Positions 34,816-43,689 of a stretch of DNA of 64,000 bases are shown here, one piece after another (position 1 is the stretch's first letter; every line of letters starts with the position of its first letter). The stretch lies in assembly GCF_024266705.1 (NCBI RefSeq), contig NZ_CP100757.1, forward strand, positions 1,426,001 through 1,490,000. Direction: 5' to 3'. The position numbers and the translations under genes were made by a program. Under the pieces are notes generated by a model. It did not search any database and had not been told where the DNA came from. It saw only the letters and a list, made by a program, of their open reading frames with translations. The stretch comes from Natrinema gelatinilyticum. GTDB lineage: Archaea > Halobacteriota > Halobacteria > Halobacteriales > Natrialbaceae.

Positions 34816-35557
34816 GGCACTGTCTAGTTCCGCACCTCACCAACGGGCGTTCGACCGTTTAGCGCTTGATTCGGCCGATCGTGGTTATAATGATGTCTGA
34901 ACCGACTCAGCCAGCGGCGAGCGCTGGCTGGACTGCCCCGCCAGAACGAGTGAAAGCGGTCAATCCGCATTGAGACTGTCTGAAACCATTTTTCGATGTA
35001 GTTTCGCTCGCTGTAGTCGAGCTGACCGCTCAATTTGCGACGAGCAAGGGCAGTCAGATAGCCGCCAGCATCGACGAGAAACTCTGTCTCGTCAAGTTCG
35101 TGTTTCTCCTGTAATCGGTGGAGAAACGCCGCCGCGGGGTCAGTCCCGCGGCGGCTGAAGACGTCGATCTCCAGCAGCAGCTTTGATTCTGTGTCGATTG
35201 CGGCGTATAGCCACTTTTTCTCGCCGTCTACCACGATCTGTTTCTCATCGACCGCGACCCGCGACGGCGTCGCCGTCGGCGGCTCGCTCTGTGCCTCCGA
35301 CAGTATATGCGTCCAGTTCCAAATCGCGCCGTGAGACCGGTCAACGCCGAGTAATTCGAGCACTGCGACGACTTCCCGAACCGACAATCCCATCGAATGG
35401 AGACGCACCCCGAACACCCTGCGGGTGTCGGGGTGCGCTCGTTCTCCCAAACCTCATCACAATCCACGTCTAAGCTCTCTCTGAGCAGGTCGGCGAGTTG
35501 CATGAGCACTTCTCGCCACCACCTGCTCGTTCCTTATACTCTCATCTAGACAGTGCC
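34816..35557 (-). mobile_element. IS6-family insertion sequence (about 742 bp)
   Basis: It is bounded by the inverted repeat GGCACTGTCTAG (34816-34827 and, reversed, 35546-35557). The size is right for haloarchaeal IS6 (ISH14/ISH15-like) elements. The right end lies 11 bp from the surviving part of an IS630 transposase, so this element landed in, or deleted into, that older transposon. No 8-bp target repeat is visible. Confidence 0.8.
34824..35503 (-). pseudogene. IS6-family transposase with one frameshift
   Basis: The N-terminal frame gives MQLADLLRESLDVDCDEVWE, then NERTPTP. It then breaks, and the sequence continues in a second frame as RVFGVRLHSMGLSVREVV. The catalytic domain is otherwise whole: Asp in RVAVDEKQIVVDGEKKWLYA, Asp in FLVDAGGYL, Glu in YIEKWFQTVSMRIDRFHS. 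A single-base deletion near 35430 explains the break. Programmed frameshifting is known in some IS families but is not usual for IS6, so I call it a mutation. Confidence 0.75.
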
Positions 35558-35568
35558 GCTGTAACTAA

Positions 35569-35676
35569 TGATCACCGATCTGGAAGAAAGCGAAAGCTCT
35601 CAGAAAAAGAGCAACAAAAATTCGAAGAGGCTGTCCACGACTCACCCGAAGAAGTCGGGGTTGACGCGCCGGCGTG
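35569..35676 (+). pseudogene. Outer IS630 transposase, N-terminal fragment
   Basis: The plus frame reads GRKRKLSEKEQQKFEEAVHD then PEEVGVDAPA, the HTH/linker region of a haloarchaeal IS630 transposase. It is cut on the left by the IS6 element and on the right by the inner IS630 at 35677. Joining 35676 directly to 36832 restores the codons for PAWTPALVQQYLDET, so both sides belong to one former gene. Confidence 0.85.
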
Positions 35677-36831
35677 TAATGAGTGACGGAAGTTATGGGC
35701 ATAGACTGAGACGGGCGAGTAATGGGAGGAGACCGGCGAGGCGATCTTGTTCGTCATCTAAGTGAGCAGGAGTTGGATCGGCTGCTGGACGAAGCAGACG
35801 ATCCAAAGATCATCAAGCGACTCACCTTTGTCAAACGTCTCTACAAGGGAGCAACGTACGAGGAAGCAGCCGACGACGTTGGCAAATCTGCGTCGACTGG
35901 AAGTCGCTGGGCGCGTCGATGGAACGATGGCGGACTTGGTCAGTTGACACCGAACTTCGGGGGCCTTCCGCCCCCGAAGCTCGGTGACGAGGAACAAGAG
36001 CGTCTGTTAGAACTTCTCCGGGAGGGGCAACCCTGGAAAGCACAGGAAGTTCATCAGCTCTTGGACGAAGAGTTCGGTGTAGAGTACCATCCGGATTATC
36101 TCGGTCGATTCCTCCGGAATCTCGGACTGTCCTACGCTAAACCACGTCCAAAGCGCCCCTCTCGGCCAGAAAACGCAGATGAAATCCTCGAAGAACGCGT
36201 CGCAGACGCGTTCGACGAGGAGACAGAGACGGCACATAACAAGCGTCCTGATGATGAGGACGAAGGATGGGTCCTCGACGACGATATTTGCACGGATGGG
36301 GGAACTGTCGTCGGTTTTTGTGATGCTTCGCATCCACAACCATACGACAATTCGCATCGACTGTGGTACGTTGATGATCCGACACTGGAACGACCGCTGG
36401 TGAAGCTTGACGAACCAGCGGTCGGATGCTATACGCTCAACGGCGAAAGTGTCCTGACGTTCCCTGAAGATCAATCGAAAGAGAACATCTGTGCGCTATT
36501 GGAGCAAGTCCGCGAGCAGAATCCGGGAACGCGGATTCTGCTCGTCTTGGATAACTTCTCGTCTCACATCTGTGAACACACGCGCAAGCGCGCACATCAA
36601 CTCGGTATTGATCTCGTCTTTCTTCCGGTCGGCTCACCGCACCTCAACCCGATTGAACAGGTCTGGAAAGTCCTCAAACGCACTGCCTCGCCAATCGTGG
36701 TGGCGAGCGAGAGCGCGTTCCGAACTCTCGCTCGCCGTCTCTTCGACACCCTTACCGACCGACTCGGATTTGCCAAGTCCTGGATCGATCAATTCCTCAG
36801 TCCATATTTGCAAAAGTTATCTTGATCATTA
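35677..36831 (+). mobile_element. Inner IS630-family element (1155 bp) nested in another IS630
   Basis: The limits follow from rejoining the outer transposase frame. The element begins TAATGAGTGACGG and ends GATCATTA, giving a short terminal inverted repeat TAATGA with TA at both tips. It carries one intact transposase gene. Removing exactly these bases recreates an uninterrupted outer reading frame. Confidence 0.85.
35722..36825 (+). CDS. IS630-family transposase (intact)
   Basis: A 367-residue protein with an N-terminal HTH region (ATYEEAADDVGKSASTGSRW), an acidic linker, and the DDE domain: Asp in VVGFCDASHPQ, Asp in ILLVLDNFSSH and Glu in HLNPIEQVWKVLKR. These are the IS630/Tc1-mariner motifs. 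The stop codon is 6 bp from the right end of the element. It is distinct in sequence from the transposase it interrupts. Confidence 0.92.
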   Translation: MGGDRRGDLVRHLSEQELDRLLDEADDPKIIKRLTFVKRLYKGATYEEAADDVGKSASTGSRWARRWNDGGLGQLTPNFGGLPPPKLGDEEQERLLELLREGQPWKAQEVHQLLDEEFGVEYHPDYLGRFLRNLGLSYAKPRPKRPSRPENADEILEERVADAFDEETETAHNKRPDDEDEGWVLDDDICTDGGTVVGFCDASHPQPYDNSHRLWYVDDPTLERPLVKLDEPAVGCYTLNGESVLTFPEDQSKENICALLEQVREQNPGTRILLVLDNFSSHICEHTRKRAHQLGIDLVFLPVGSPHLNPIEQVWKVLKRTASPIVVASESAFRTLARRLFDTLTDRLGFAKSWIDQFLSPYLQKLS

Positions 36832-37507
36832 GACGCCGGCGCTCGTCCAGCAGTATCTCGACGAAACCTACGATGTTGATTACTCAATCCCGAGTTGCCG
36901 GCGGTTGCTCAAAGAGGCGGGATTGAGCTATCAAAAATCACGCCGCACAGCCGCTGAAGATGAGGCTGACGAACAAGAAACGTTCCACGAAGAACTCAAA
37001 AAAAAGCGGCGGGAGATGGACGCCACAGGAGTCTGTATCGATCAAACCAAGAAATCCGTGCAAATCGAGCCGCGTGCCGGGTGGTTTCCGCGCAGCACGC
37101 GGCCGACCGTCGAATTGTTCGAGTAACACGACTGGACGTGTCTCTTGGGCGCGATCACCGTCCTCGGAGATCGCTTTTTCTCTCGATTCGAAGAGTACGT
37201 GACCGCCGAACATGCGAAACATTTCATTCTTGCGTTATGCAAAGAGTTCGAAGATAACTTGATCGTCGTGTTGGATGGAGCGCCGTATTTCTAGGCGTCG
37301 GCCGTCACGGACCTGGCGGCCCGTGACGACCTCACCTTCGTCACGTTACCAGCGTATTCACCGGAACTCAATCCAGTCGAAGAGTGCTGGAGACAGCTTC
37401 AATCAGCTCTTAGCAACCGATTCTTCGACTCACTTTCTGAACTAACAACAGCGATCGATACCGCTCTTGATCAACTCTCTATTCCCAAAATGAGCAACTA
37501 TTTCTAA
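36832..37507 (+). pseudogene. Outer IS630 transposase, C-terminal fragment with two stop codons
   Basis: It reads on from the N-terminal fragment through EYSIPSCRRLLKEAG-like codons, DATGVCIDQTKKSVQ (first Asp), VVLDGAPYF (second Asp) and AYSPELNPVEECWRQL (Glu). Two in-frame stops interrupt it: TAA after VELFE (about 37124) and TAG after APYF (about 37294). Both stand where relatives have Gln, so each is explained by one C-to-T change. The frame ends MSNYF at 37507. Confidence 0.85.
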
Positions 37508-37692
37508 CTGCTGCTATAGCCCAATCTATCTCTGCGCTTTCTACCGAGATAACACAGTCGTAGCCGTCGCGTCTAGCGAAACTACTGGACCGTATATTTA
37601 TATAGCCGAAGACAGAAATAATACGATAGTTATATTCCAACAGTGAATCTATATAACACACGACAGGGATCAACACTGTCCAAAGAGAGATC

Positions 37693-38337
37693 ATGACAAC
37701 TAAAGATAAAGGATTTGCAGACCGAAAGCAGTCATCGTTCGTTCAACGCGCACAGTCTGATTTCACGACAGTAGCATGGGTGTTAATACCGGTCGCTGTC
37801 GGCATTAACGTCATCGGTGGGACATTGACTAACGTATTACGCATCCCGTTGTATCTCGACATGATCGGAACGATTCTGCTCGCTTTACTCGCGGGCCCGT
37901 ACGTCGCCGTCGTTGGCGGCCTACTGACGAACGTCGTCCTATCGTTCACAGCGTCGCCGACGTTACTTCCGTTCGGACTCGTTCAGGCGGCCGTTGCGCT
38001 CGCCGTCGGCTTTCTCGCAGTACGGGGCTGGTTCCGCATTCAGGAGGAGAAAGGCTATCTCAAACTCGTTGGCGTTGCGTTAGTCATCACACTGATCGCG
38101 GTCGTCGTGAGTGCGCCAATCGTCGTTCTCGTCTTCGGTGGCGTTACCGGCGGACCGACGAGCGTCGTAACCGGCGTATTCCTGGCGACCGGCCAGGAGC
38201 TTATCACCAGCGTCCTTGCGACTCAGTTCCTCATTGAACCGGTCGACAAGACCGCGAGCGTGTTCATCGCGTACTTCATCGCGAAGTCCGTACCCGAGCG
38301 GTACCGCCCATCGTTCGGTCAGAAGTCCATCTCATAG
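37693..38337 (+). CDS. ECF transporter S component (substrate-binding membrane subunit)
   Basis: A 214-residue protein with about six TM segments (INVIGGTLTNVLRIPLYLDM, IGTILLALLAGPYVAVVGGL and further). The pattern of short loops and the PLYLDMIGTI segment fit energy-coupling-factor S components. It captures the substrate and docks on EcfT. Downstream genes at 38389 (T) and 39237 (A-A') complete the module. The three nucleoside hydrolases and adenine deaminase that follow suggest a nucleoside or nucleobase as ligand, but S components are hard to assign by sequence. The 185-bp upstream gap is AT-rich and follows the transposon nest. Confidence 0.85.
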   Translation: MTTKDKGFADRKQSSFVQRAQSDFTTVAWVLIPVAVGINVIGGTLTNVLRIPLYLDMIGTILLALLAGPYVAVVGGLLTNVVLSFTASPTLLPFGLVQAAVALAVGFLAVRGWFRIQEEKGYLKLVGVALVITLIAVVVSAPIVVLVFGGVTGGPTSVVTGVFLATGQELITSVLATQFLIEPVDKTASVFIAYFIAKSVPERYRPSFGQKSIS

Positions 38338-38388
38338 GGGCACCGGACTATCCGATGAACTCGTTACTAATTCCGGAGTTACTGCAAT

Positions 38389-39240
38389 ATGAGTGAAAAA
38401 CATACAATACACGGTACCAATCTGAACGACGTCCTCGAAGAGGCCGAACAACCAGGTAACGTCATCGACTACCAGCCAGGAAATACGTTTCTGCACCGGC
38501 TCAATCCCGTCACGAAACTCGTCATCAGCTTGGGCCTGATCACAATCGCCTTTCTCATTCCCGACTTCCGGGCAGGTCTCGTCCTGACCGTACTGCTCGC
38601 GATGGTCGTGGTCGGCACAGGAGTGTACCGACCGATCGCAAAGGTACTCGCCGTTATCGGTACCCCCCTCGCGGTGGCGCTGATCGTCATTCAGGGGCTG
38701 TTCTATCCGGAGAACCAAACGCCATGGTACCGACTCAATGATGTACCGATCTTCGAGCAGATCATCGTTTACGAGGAAGGGTTGCTGTTCGCACTGCTGA
38801 TCCTCTTTCGGATTCTGGTGTTGATGCTCGCGCTGCTCGGAACGATCGTCACGACCCACCCTAAGCGGCTGACGATCGCCCTGATGGAAAAACGGATGCC
38901 GAGCAAACTCGCGTACGTTTTCCTCGCCGCACTACAGTTCATCCCGCAGATGCGCCAGCGAGCGAACGCGATCCTGGACGCGCAGCAGGCACGCGGACTC
39001 GACACGAGCGCAAATCTCAGGCGTCGCGCGATGTCGCTGGTCGCCCTTCTCGCGCCGCTGTTGATTAGCATGCTGATCTCGACTGAGACCCGCGCACTCG
39101 CACTCGAGTCTCGTGGGTTCGCTCGTGAAGGGGAGCGGACGTACCTATTTGGCGTGCCCGACACGCCGCTCGATCGAGTGCTTCGGTGGGCGATGGTCGC
39201 CTGTGTGATCGCGGTTGCGGTGTGGCGGGTGATACTATGA
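38389..39240 (+). CDS. ecfT: ECF transporter transmembrane subunit EcfT (CbiQ family)
   Basis: A 283-residue membrane protein. The N-terminal FLHRLNPVTKLVISLGLITI and the two Ala-Arg-Gly-type coupling motifs (AQQARGLDTS and LESRGFAREGERT) in the long cytoplasmic helices are hallmarks of EcfT/CbiQ and contact the two ATPases. The final residues overlap the ATPase start codon by 4 bp (ATGA). It belongs to the operon with the S component 51 bp upstream. Confidence 0.92.
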   Translation: MSEKHTIHGTNLNDVLEEAEQPGNVIDYQPGNTFLHRLNPVTKLVISLGLITIAFLIPDFRAGLVLTVLLAMVVVGTGVYRPIAKVLAVIGTPLAVALIVIQGLFYPENQTPWYRLNDVPIFEQIIVYEEGLLFALLILFRILVLMLALLGTIVTTHPKRLTIALMEKRMPSKLAYVFLAALQFIPQMRQRANAILDAQQARGLDTSANLRRRAMSLVALLAPLLISMLISTETRALALESRGFAREGERTYLFGVPDTPLDRVLRWAMVACVIAVAVWRVIL

Positions 39241-40985
39241 GTCTGATCGATATCGACGATGTTACGTTCACGTATCGGACACAACCGGACGACGAACGCG
39301 CACTCGAGAACGTCACCTGTTCGATCGAACAGGGCTCGTTCGTTGGCGTCACCGGTCCCAGCGACGCCGGAAAGTCGACGTTCGGCCGGCTGATACCCAG
39401 CTACATCCCGAACTTCTTCGACGGTGACCTGTCCGGAACCGTTACCGTCGACGGTGTCGACATGCGCGAGACAACGATCGGCGAGCAGTCGATGAAAGCG
39501 GGGATGCTGTTCGAGAACCCGTTCGACCAGCTCACGGGCGCCAGTACGACCGTCCTTGAAGAGGTCGGTTACGGACTCGAGAACCTGGGCCTTCCCGTCG
39601 ACGAAATCATCGACCGGACGAAGTGGAGCCTGGAACTCACGGGTATCGAAGAGCTCGTCATGCGAAACCCCCAGCGGCTGTCGGGCGGGCAGTCCCAGCG
39701 GGTGGCGCTCGCGTCGATCCTGGCGATGCAACCAGAGATCCTCGTTCTCGACGAGCCGACCTCACAGCTCGACCCACAGGGCTCCGAGGAGGTGTTCCAC
39801 GTCGTGTCGAACCTCGACCGCGAGGAGTACACCATCGTGCTAATCAGCCAGGACCTCACGCGTCTGGCGCCGCACCTGGATCGCTTAATCGTGATCGACG
39901 ACGGGCAGATCACCCACGACGGCGCGCCGGCCGATGTTCTCACGGATCCAACGATCGAAGACCAGGCCGTCCCCGTCCCCGATCCCGTAACGATCGGACA
40001 GCGGCTTCGCTCGCACGGCTACGTCGACGAAACGATCCCGGTTCCCGTGTCGGTGGACGACATCGTCGAGGAACTTCAGCCCCACGCCCCGACAACACGA
40101 CCGACTGACGGATCGGCCGGTGGCATAACGGATGGCGGCGGCGCCAGCGCTGAGCGTTCCGTGACCAACGACGTCGGGATTCAGATGGACAGCATCGTCT
40201 TCCGGTACGACGAGGCGGTCGAAGCGCTCAGCGGCATCTCGCTCGAGTTGGAGGCGGGGTGCGTTTGTCTCATCGGGCAGAACGGTGCCGGGAAGACGAC
40301 ATTCGCGAAGCATCTCAACGGGCTACTCGAACCCACCGAGGGACAGGTGACTGTCGCCGATCTGGACACGCGCGAGCACCGCGTCGCCAGGATCGCACGA
40401 GAGGTCGGGCTAAGCTTCCAGAACCCGAACGACCAGCTCTTTCACGACACGGTCGACGAGGAGATCCGGTACGGCCCGGAGAATCTCGAGTACGACGACG
40501 ACCGCATCGACGAACTCGTCGAGGACGCGGTCGAGCGCTTGGAACTCGAGGACGTCCGGGAGAAGAACCCGTACGACATGGGCCAGCCCAGGCGCAAGCG
40601 CGTGGCGGTCGCGTCGGTGCTCGCGATGGACACCCCGATCGTCGTCCTGGACGAGCCGACCGGCGGACAGGACGCCGCGGGGAACGAACTGCTCGGCGAT
40701 CTCGTCGAATCACTCGTCGCGGACGGAGTGCTCGTCGTCGTGATCACCCACGACGTCGGCTTCGCCAGCCGGTACGCCGACCGGTTGATCGCGCTTTATA
40801 ACGGCGAGGTGCTCCTCGACGGCTCGCCGCGGACGGTGTTCGGACAGCCGGACGTGCTCGAGCGAACCGACGTCTCGCCGCCAATCGTCACGCGAATCGG
40901 ACAGCAACTCGGGCTCGAGGAGACGGTGCTGACGGTCGACGAACTGTTCGCACAGCTCGAAGAGGCGCCCGAAGCCTCCGGGTAG
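39237..40985 (+). CDS. ECF transporter fused ATPase (EcfA-EcfA')
   Basis: A 582-residue chain with two ABC ATPase domains. Domain 1 (about 1-240) has GPSDAGKSTFG, signature LSGGQSQR, Walker B EILVLDEPTSQLDP. Domain 2 (about 320-560) has GQNGAGKTTFAKHL, Q-loop SFQNPNDQLFHDTV, Walker B PIVVLDEPTGGQD. In domain 2 the signature position reads MGQPRRKR instead of LSGGQ, so one of the two composite ATP sites is likely weak. The start at 39237 (MSLIDIDDVTF) overlaps ecfT by ATGA; the frame further upstream is spurious. Confidence 0.92.
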   Translation: MSLIDIDDVTFTYRTQPDDERALENVTCSIEQGSFVGVTGPSDAGKSTFGRLIPSYIPNFFDGDLSGTVTVDGVDMRETTIGEQSMKAGMLFENPFDQLTGASTTVLEEVGYGLENLGLPVDEIIDRTKWSLELTGIEELVMRNPQRLSGGQSQRVALASILAMQPEILVLDEPTSQLDPQGSEEVFHVVSNLDREEYTIVLISQDLTRLAPHLDRLIVIDDGQITHDGAPADVLTDPTIEDQAVPVPDPVTIGQRLRSHGYVDETIPVPVSVDDIVEELQPHAPTTRPTDGSAGGITDGGGASAERSVTNDVGIQMDSIVFRYDEAVEALSGISLELEAGCVCLIGQNGAGKTTFAKHLNGLLEPTEGQVTVADLDTREHRVARIAREVGLSFQNPNDQLFHDTVDEEIRYGPENLEYDDDRIDELVEDAVERLELEDVREKNPYDMGQPRRKRVAVASVLAMDTPIVVLDEPTGGQDAAGNELLGDLVESLVADGVLVVVITHDVGFASRYADRLIALYNGEVLLDGSPRTVFGQPDVLERTDVSPPIVTRIGQQLGLEETVLTVDELFAQLEEAPEASG

Positions 40986-41024
40986 CGACTCGAGACCCCC
41001 CGTCTCAGGCGATCAGCTCTTCTA

Positions 41025-41180
41025 TCAACTCGATCGAGTGTGGACCCTGAGCACGAGCTGGCTTGTCTCGAGCGTCGAGCCGGGGTCGTAGATCAGATTG
41101 AACCCGTTGGCGTCGGTCCCCACATCCTCGAGCGGGTACGAGAACTCAATCGATTCGATCATCGTGATCGATGGCGGCAT
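41025..41180 (-). pseudogene. N-terminal fragment resembling an enolase-superfamily sugar-acid dehydratase
   Basis: A 51-codon minus-strand frame starting MPPSITMIESIEFSYPLEDV and including GFNLIYDPGSTLET and VLRVHT, ending in TGA. The strand pattern, a v-x-x-F-x-Y-P-L start and an LRVHT before the point where T-x-x-G-x-x-G normally follows, recalls the capping domain of mandelate racemase/enolase-family dehydratases. Only the first eighth of such a gene would remain. The identification is tentative; the frame has good haloarchaeal codon use. Confidence 0.4.
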
Positions 41181-41318
41181 ATCCCACACACTTCGGAGCG
41201 GCAGTATAAGTGTTGAGGAAGGGTCCGATTCCGCCGACGACGCGGGCTGGTCAGAGCGAATTCCCTCGGCTCCTCGCGGTCGATGGGTTTTTGCGTTCCT
41301 CTCGTGATGGAGTGGCCA

Positions 41319-42662
41319 ATGTCACTCCCAGCAGAATTGATCGGAAACGCGTACTCGGGGTCGCACGTCTGGAACGTCCTCAAGCAGCTAACGGCCGTGG
41401 AAGACCGATCCGCTGGAAGCGCCGGTGAGGCCCGGGCTGCGGAGATCCTCGAGACCGTGTTCGACCGATGTGGCTGTGCGGACGCGTCTACGCGAACGTT
41501 TTCGATACCCGGCTGGACGCGCGGACGGTCCGCACTCACGCTCCACGGGCCGGCCGACCAGCGGTACGAAAACGCCCACGAGGTTCTCACCCTCCCCCGG
41601 TCGCCGGCCGGGACGGTGACGGCGCCGCTGGTCGATATCGGGGACGGCACACCTGCTGACTTCGAGGGGAACGATCTGCAGGAGACGATCGTCCTCGTTT
41701 CGAGTCTGACCCCGAAAGACCACGATCAGTGGATCCATCGGACGGAGAAGTACTACCGTGCGATCGACGCGGGGGCGGTCGGGTTCGTCTTCTACAACGA
41801 CCAGTCGGGGTGTCTGCCCGCAACCGGAAACGTCGGCTCCGGGGACGGTCCCGGCGCGATTCCCGCCGTTGGCGTCTCCAGCGAACTTGGCGCTCGACTC
41901 GTTCGCGCCTGCGGGTGTGAGCGGACGACCGCTACCCTCGACGTCGACTGTGAGAACGAACGCATGACCTCGCAGTCGGTCACGGCGACCCTCGGCCCCG
42001 ATACAGAGCGTGAGGTGCTCGTGACGGCCCATCACGATGCACACGACATCTCCGAAGGAGCGACCGACAACGCCGCCGGCTGTGCGGTCGTCGCCGAGGT
42101 AGCGCGGTTGCTGGCGACCGTGGAGGGAGACCTCGAGACGCGGGTTCGGTTCGTCACGTTCGGCGCGGAGGAACTCCACCTCCTCGGAAGTGAGGCGTGG
42201 GCCGCGGACACCGATCCAGAGACGGTAACGGCGGTGATCAACCTCGACGGGATCGGCTCGTCGCGCGATCCGGTCGTCTCGACTCACGGCATCGACGCCA
42301 TCGAAGCCACGTTCCGGGAGGTGAGCGACGAGCTGGGGGTACCGATCGAGTGCGATGAGGGTCTGGTTCCATGGGGCGATCAGTGGCCGTTCGTCTACCG
42401 CGGTATGCCGGGCGCGATGGTGTTTTCGAAAAACGAGGCCGACGCCCTCAGGGGGTGGGGACACACCCACGCCGATACCCTCGACAAGGTCGATCGACGC
42501 GACCTCCGGGAACTCGTGGTTCCGGTCGCGGCAGCGGTCTGCAAACTGGCCGAGACGGACAGGGAGGTCGACCGGCGCTCCCCCGAAGCGATTCGACAGA
42601 GCGCAATTGACGAGGGTCACGCCGACGGGATGCGACTGGCCGGTGTATGGCCTTGGGACTGA
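41319..42662 (+). CDS. M28-family zinc metallopeptidase
   Basis: A 447-residue peptidase-fold protein. The two-zinc site is recognisable: His and Asp in TAHHDAHDISEGATDNAAG, the Glu-Glu pair in FGAEELHLLGS, Asp in INLDGIGSS and the last His in GHTHADTLDKV. A PA-like insert lies at about 150-220 (AIDAGAVGFVFYNDQSG). It has no signal peptide, so it is an intracellular aminopeptidase or a related deacylase. The start at MSLPAELIGNAYSG (41319) is preferred over upstream ATGs because it begins the conserved part. Its role beside an ECF transporter is unclear. Confidence 0.85.
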   Translation: MSLPAELIGNAYSGSHVWNVLKQLTAVEDRSAGSAGEARAAEILETVFDRCGCADASTRTFSIPGWTRGRSALTLHGPADQRYENAHEVLTLPRSPAGTVTAPLVDIGDGTPADFEGNDLQETIVLVSSLTPKDHDQWIHRTEKYYRAIDAGAVGFVFYNDQSGCLPATGNVGSGDGPGAIPAVGVSSELGARLVRACGCERTTATLDVDCENERMTSQSVTATLGPDTEREVLVTAHHDAHDISEGATDNAAGCAVVAEVARLLATVEGDLETRVRFVTFGAEELHLLGSEAWAADTDPETVTAVINLDGIGSSRDPVVSTHGIDAIEATFREVSDELGVPIECDEGLVPWGDQWPFVYRGMPGAMVFSKNEADALRGWGHTHADTLDKVDRRDLRELVVPVAAAVCKLAETDREVDRRSPEAIRQSAIDEGHADGMRLAGVWPWD

Positions 42663-42737
42663 CAACGGGTACAGCAGAGGGCGACGTTCCTCGAGCTGTC
42701 CGATAATCGGACCGCGAACGGGTCAGGAGGCCCCGAC

Positions 42738-43622
42738 TCAGAAGAAACTCGGTCCTGGAACTTCGTCGTCGTCGGCCGTACGCCAGGTGTGTTCGGGCTG
42801 CCAGCCGAGTTCGACACGCGCTTTCTCCGTCGTATACACGGATTCCTCGCCGGAGACTGCACACTCCGACGGCAAGTCACCGAACACCGTCTCGATGGTT
42901 TCGGCAGTCGGTCGGCCGAGGTAGTTGTCCTCGGCGACCGCGAGATACGGTTCGTGGCCGTCAACGTTCGCGTCGATCGCCGTTCGGATGAGCGAAACGA
43001 GGTCCCGGATGTCGACGTACGACCAGAAGTTCCCCGACCGGTCTGCCATCGTTGGATCGAACGACTCGCGGATCGCCGTCGTGTCGTACCGACCGGGGTA
43101 GTTCACCCAGGACGGACGCACGGAGACGACCGAAATTCCGTACCGTCGAACGGCCATCCGGGCGATCTGCTCGCCGACGAGCTTCGACAGTCCGTAGGCG
43201 TCTTCGGGCCGGTACGGGTGCGACTCATCGATCGGGAAGTAGTCGGGGAGCCACACCTCCCGAGCGAACGCCGTCCCGTAGATGCTTTCGCTCGAGGTCC
43301 AGACCACGTCGGCCTCGACCGTTCCGGCCGCCACCAGTGTATTGTACGTGCACATCACGTTGTTCCGGAACGTCTCGGTTCCGGGTTTGACGCCCATACG
43401 CGGAATCGAGGCGCAGTGGACCACTGTGTCCGGCTGTGCCGTCTGGACGACTTCCCAGGTCTGTCCCTGGTCGGTCAACTCCGCCGCGTAAAACTGGGCG
43501 TTTGCCCGCGTTCCTGGGGGTCGTTCCACGTCCACGCCGATGACGTCGTGCCCCGCGTCGGCGAGCTTATCGATTGTCCAACTTCCGATCCCGCCCATTG
43601 CCCCGGTGACGAGTATGGTCAT
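42738..43622 (-). CDS. NAD-dependent extended SDR, candidate pentose/sugar dehydrogenase
   Basis: A 294-residue epimerase-fold enzyme with nucleotide motif VTGAMGGIGSWTIDKL, catalytic Tyr/Lys in YGLSKLVGE and the substrate segment VSVRPSWVNYPGRY. Haloarchaeal L-arabinose dehydrogenase and bacterial uronate dehydrogenase are extended SDRs of this type that oxidise C1 of a sugar to the lactone. Located among nucleoside hydrolases and a 2-keto-3-deoxypentonate dehydratase, it is a candidate ribose dehydrogenase. A true epimerase is the alternative. The ATG at 43622 starts directly before the Rossmann strand. Confidence 0.7.
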   Translation of the reverse strand: MTILVTGAMGGIGSWTIDKLADAGHDVIGVDVERPPGTRANAQFYAAELTDQGQTWEVVQTAQPDTVVHCASIPRMGVKPGTETFRNNVMCTYNTLVAAGTVEADVVWTSSESIYGTAFAREVWLPDYFPIDESHPYRPEDAYGLSKLVGEQIARMAVRRYGISVVSVRPSWVNYPGRYDTTAIRESFDPTMADRSGNFWSYVDIRDLVSLIRTAIDANVDGHEPYLAVAEDNYLGRPTAETIETVFGDLPSECAVSGEESVYTTEKARVELGWQPEHTWRTADDDEVPGPSFF

Positions 43623-43660
43623 ACACGAACTACTCGAAGAAACGCAAATAAGCGTCGGTT

Positions 43661-43689
43661 TGACATCCTCCTCCGCGTTCACGCGGAGG
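43661..43689 (-). ncRNA. Right-end hairpin of the TnpB element remnant (omega-RNA 3' part)
   Basis: On the minus strand: stem CCTCCGCG, loop TGAA, stem CGCGGAGG, then AGGATGTCA at the element end. It has the same architecture as the hairpin at 49253-49281 but different paired bases, meaning that pairs have co-varied. In TnpB systems the guide RNA ends here and the following chromosomal bases serve as the guide. Confidence 0.55.

Noticed and set aside
34816..35557. IS6 transposase as a programmed two-frame gene
   Set aside because: No slippery sequence was seen at the break and IS6 transposases are normally single-frame, so a simple frameshift is more likely.
35677..36831. TA target-site duplication of the inner IS630 element
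   Set aside because: TA is present at both tips, but removing one copy only would shift the outer frame. Removing both restores it, so the TAs are counted as part of the element.
41388..42665. 425-codon minus-strand frame opposite the M28 peptidase
   Set aside because: Antisense shadow; the plus strand has the complete zinc-site motifs.
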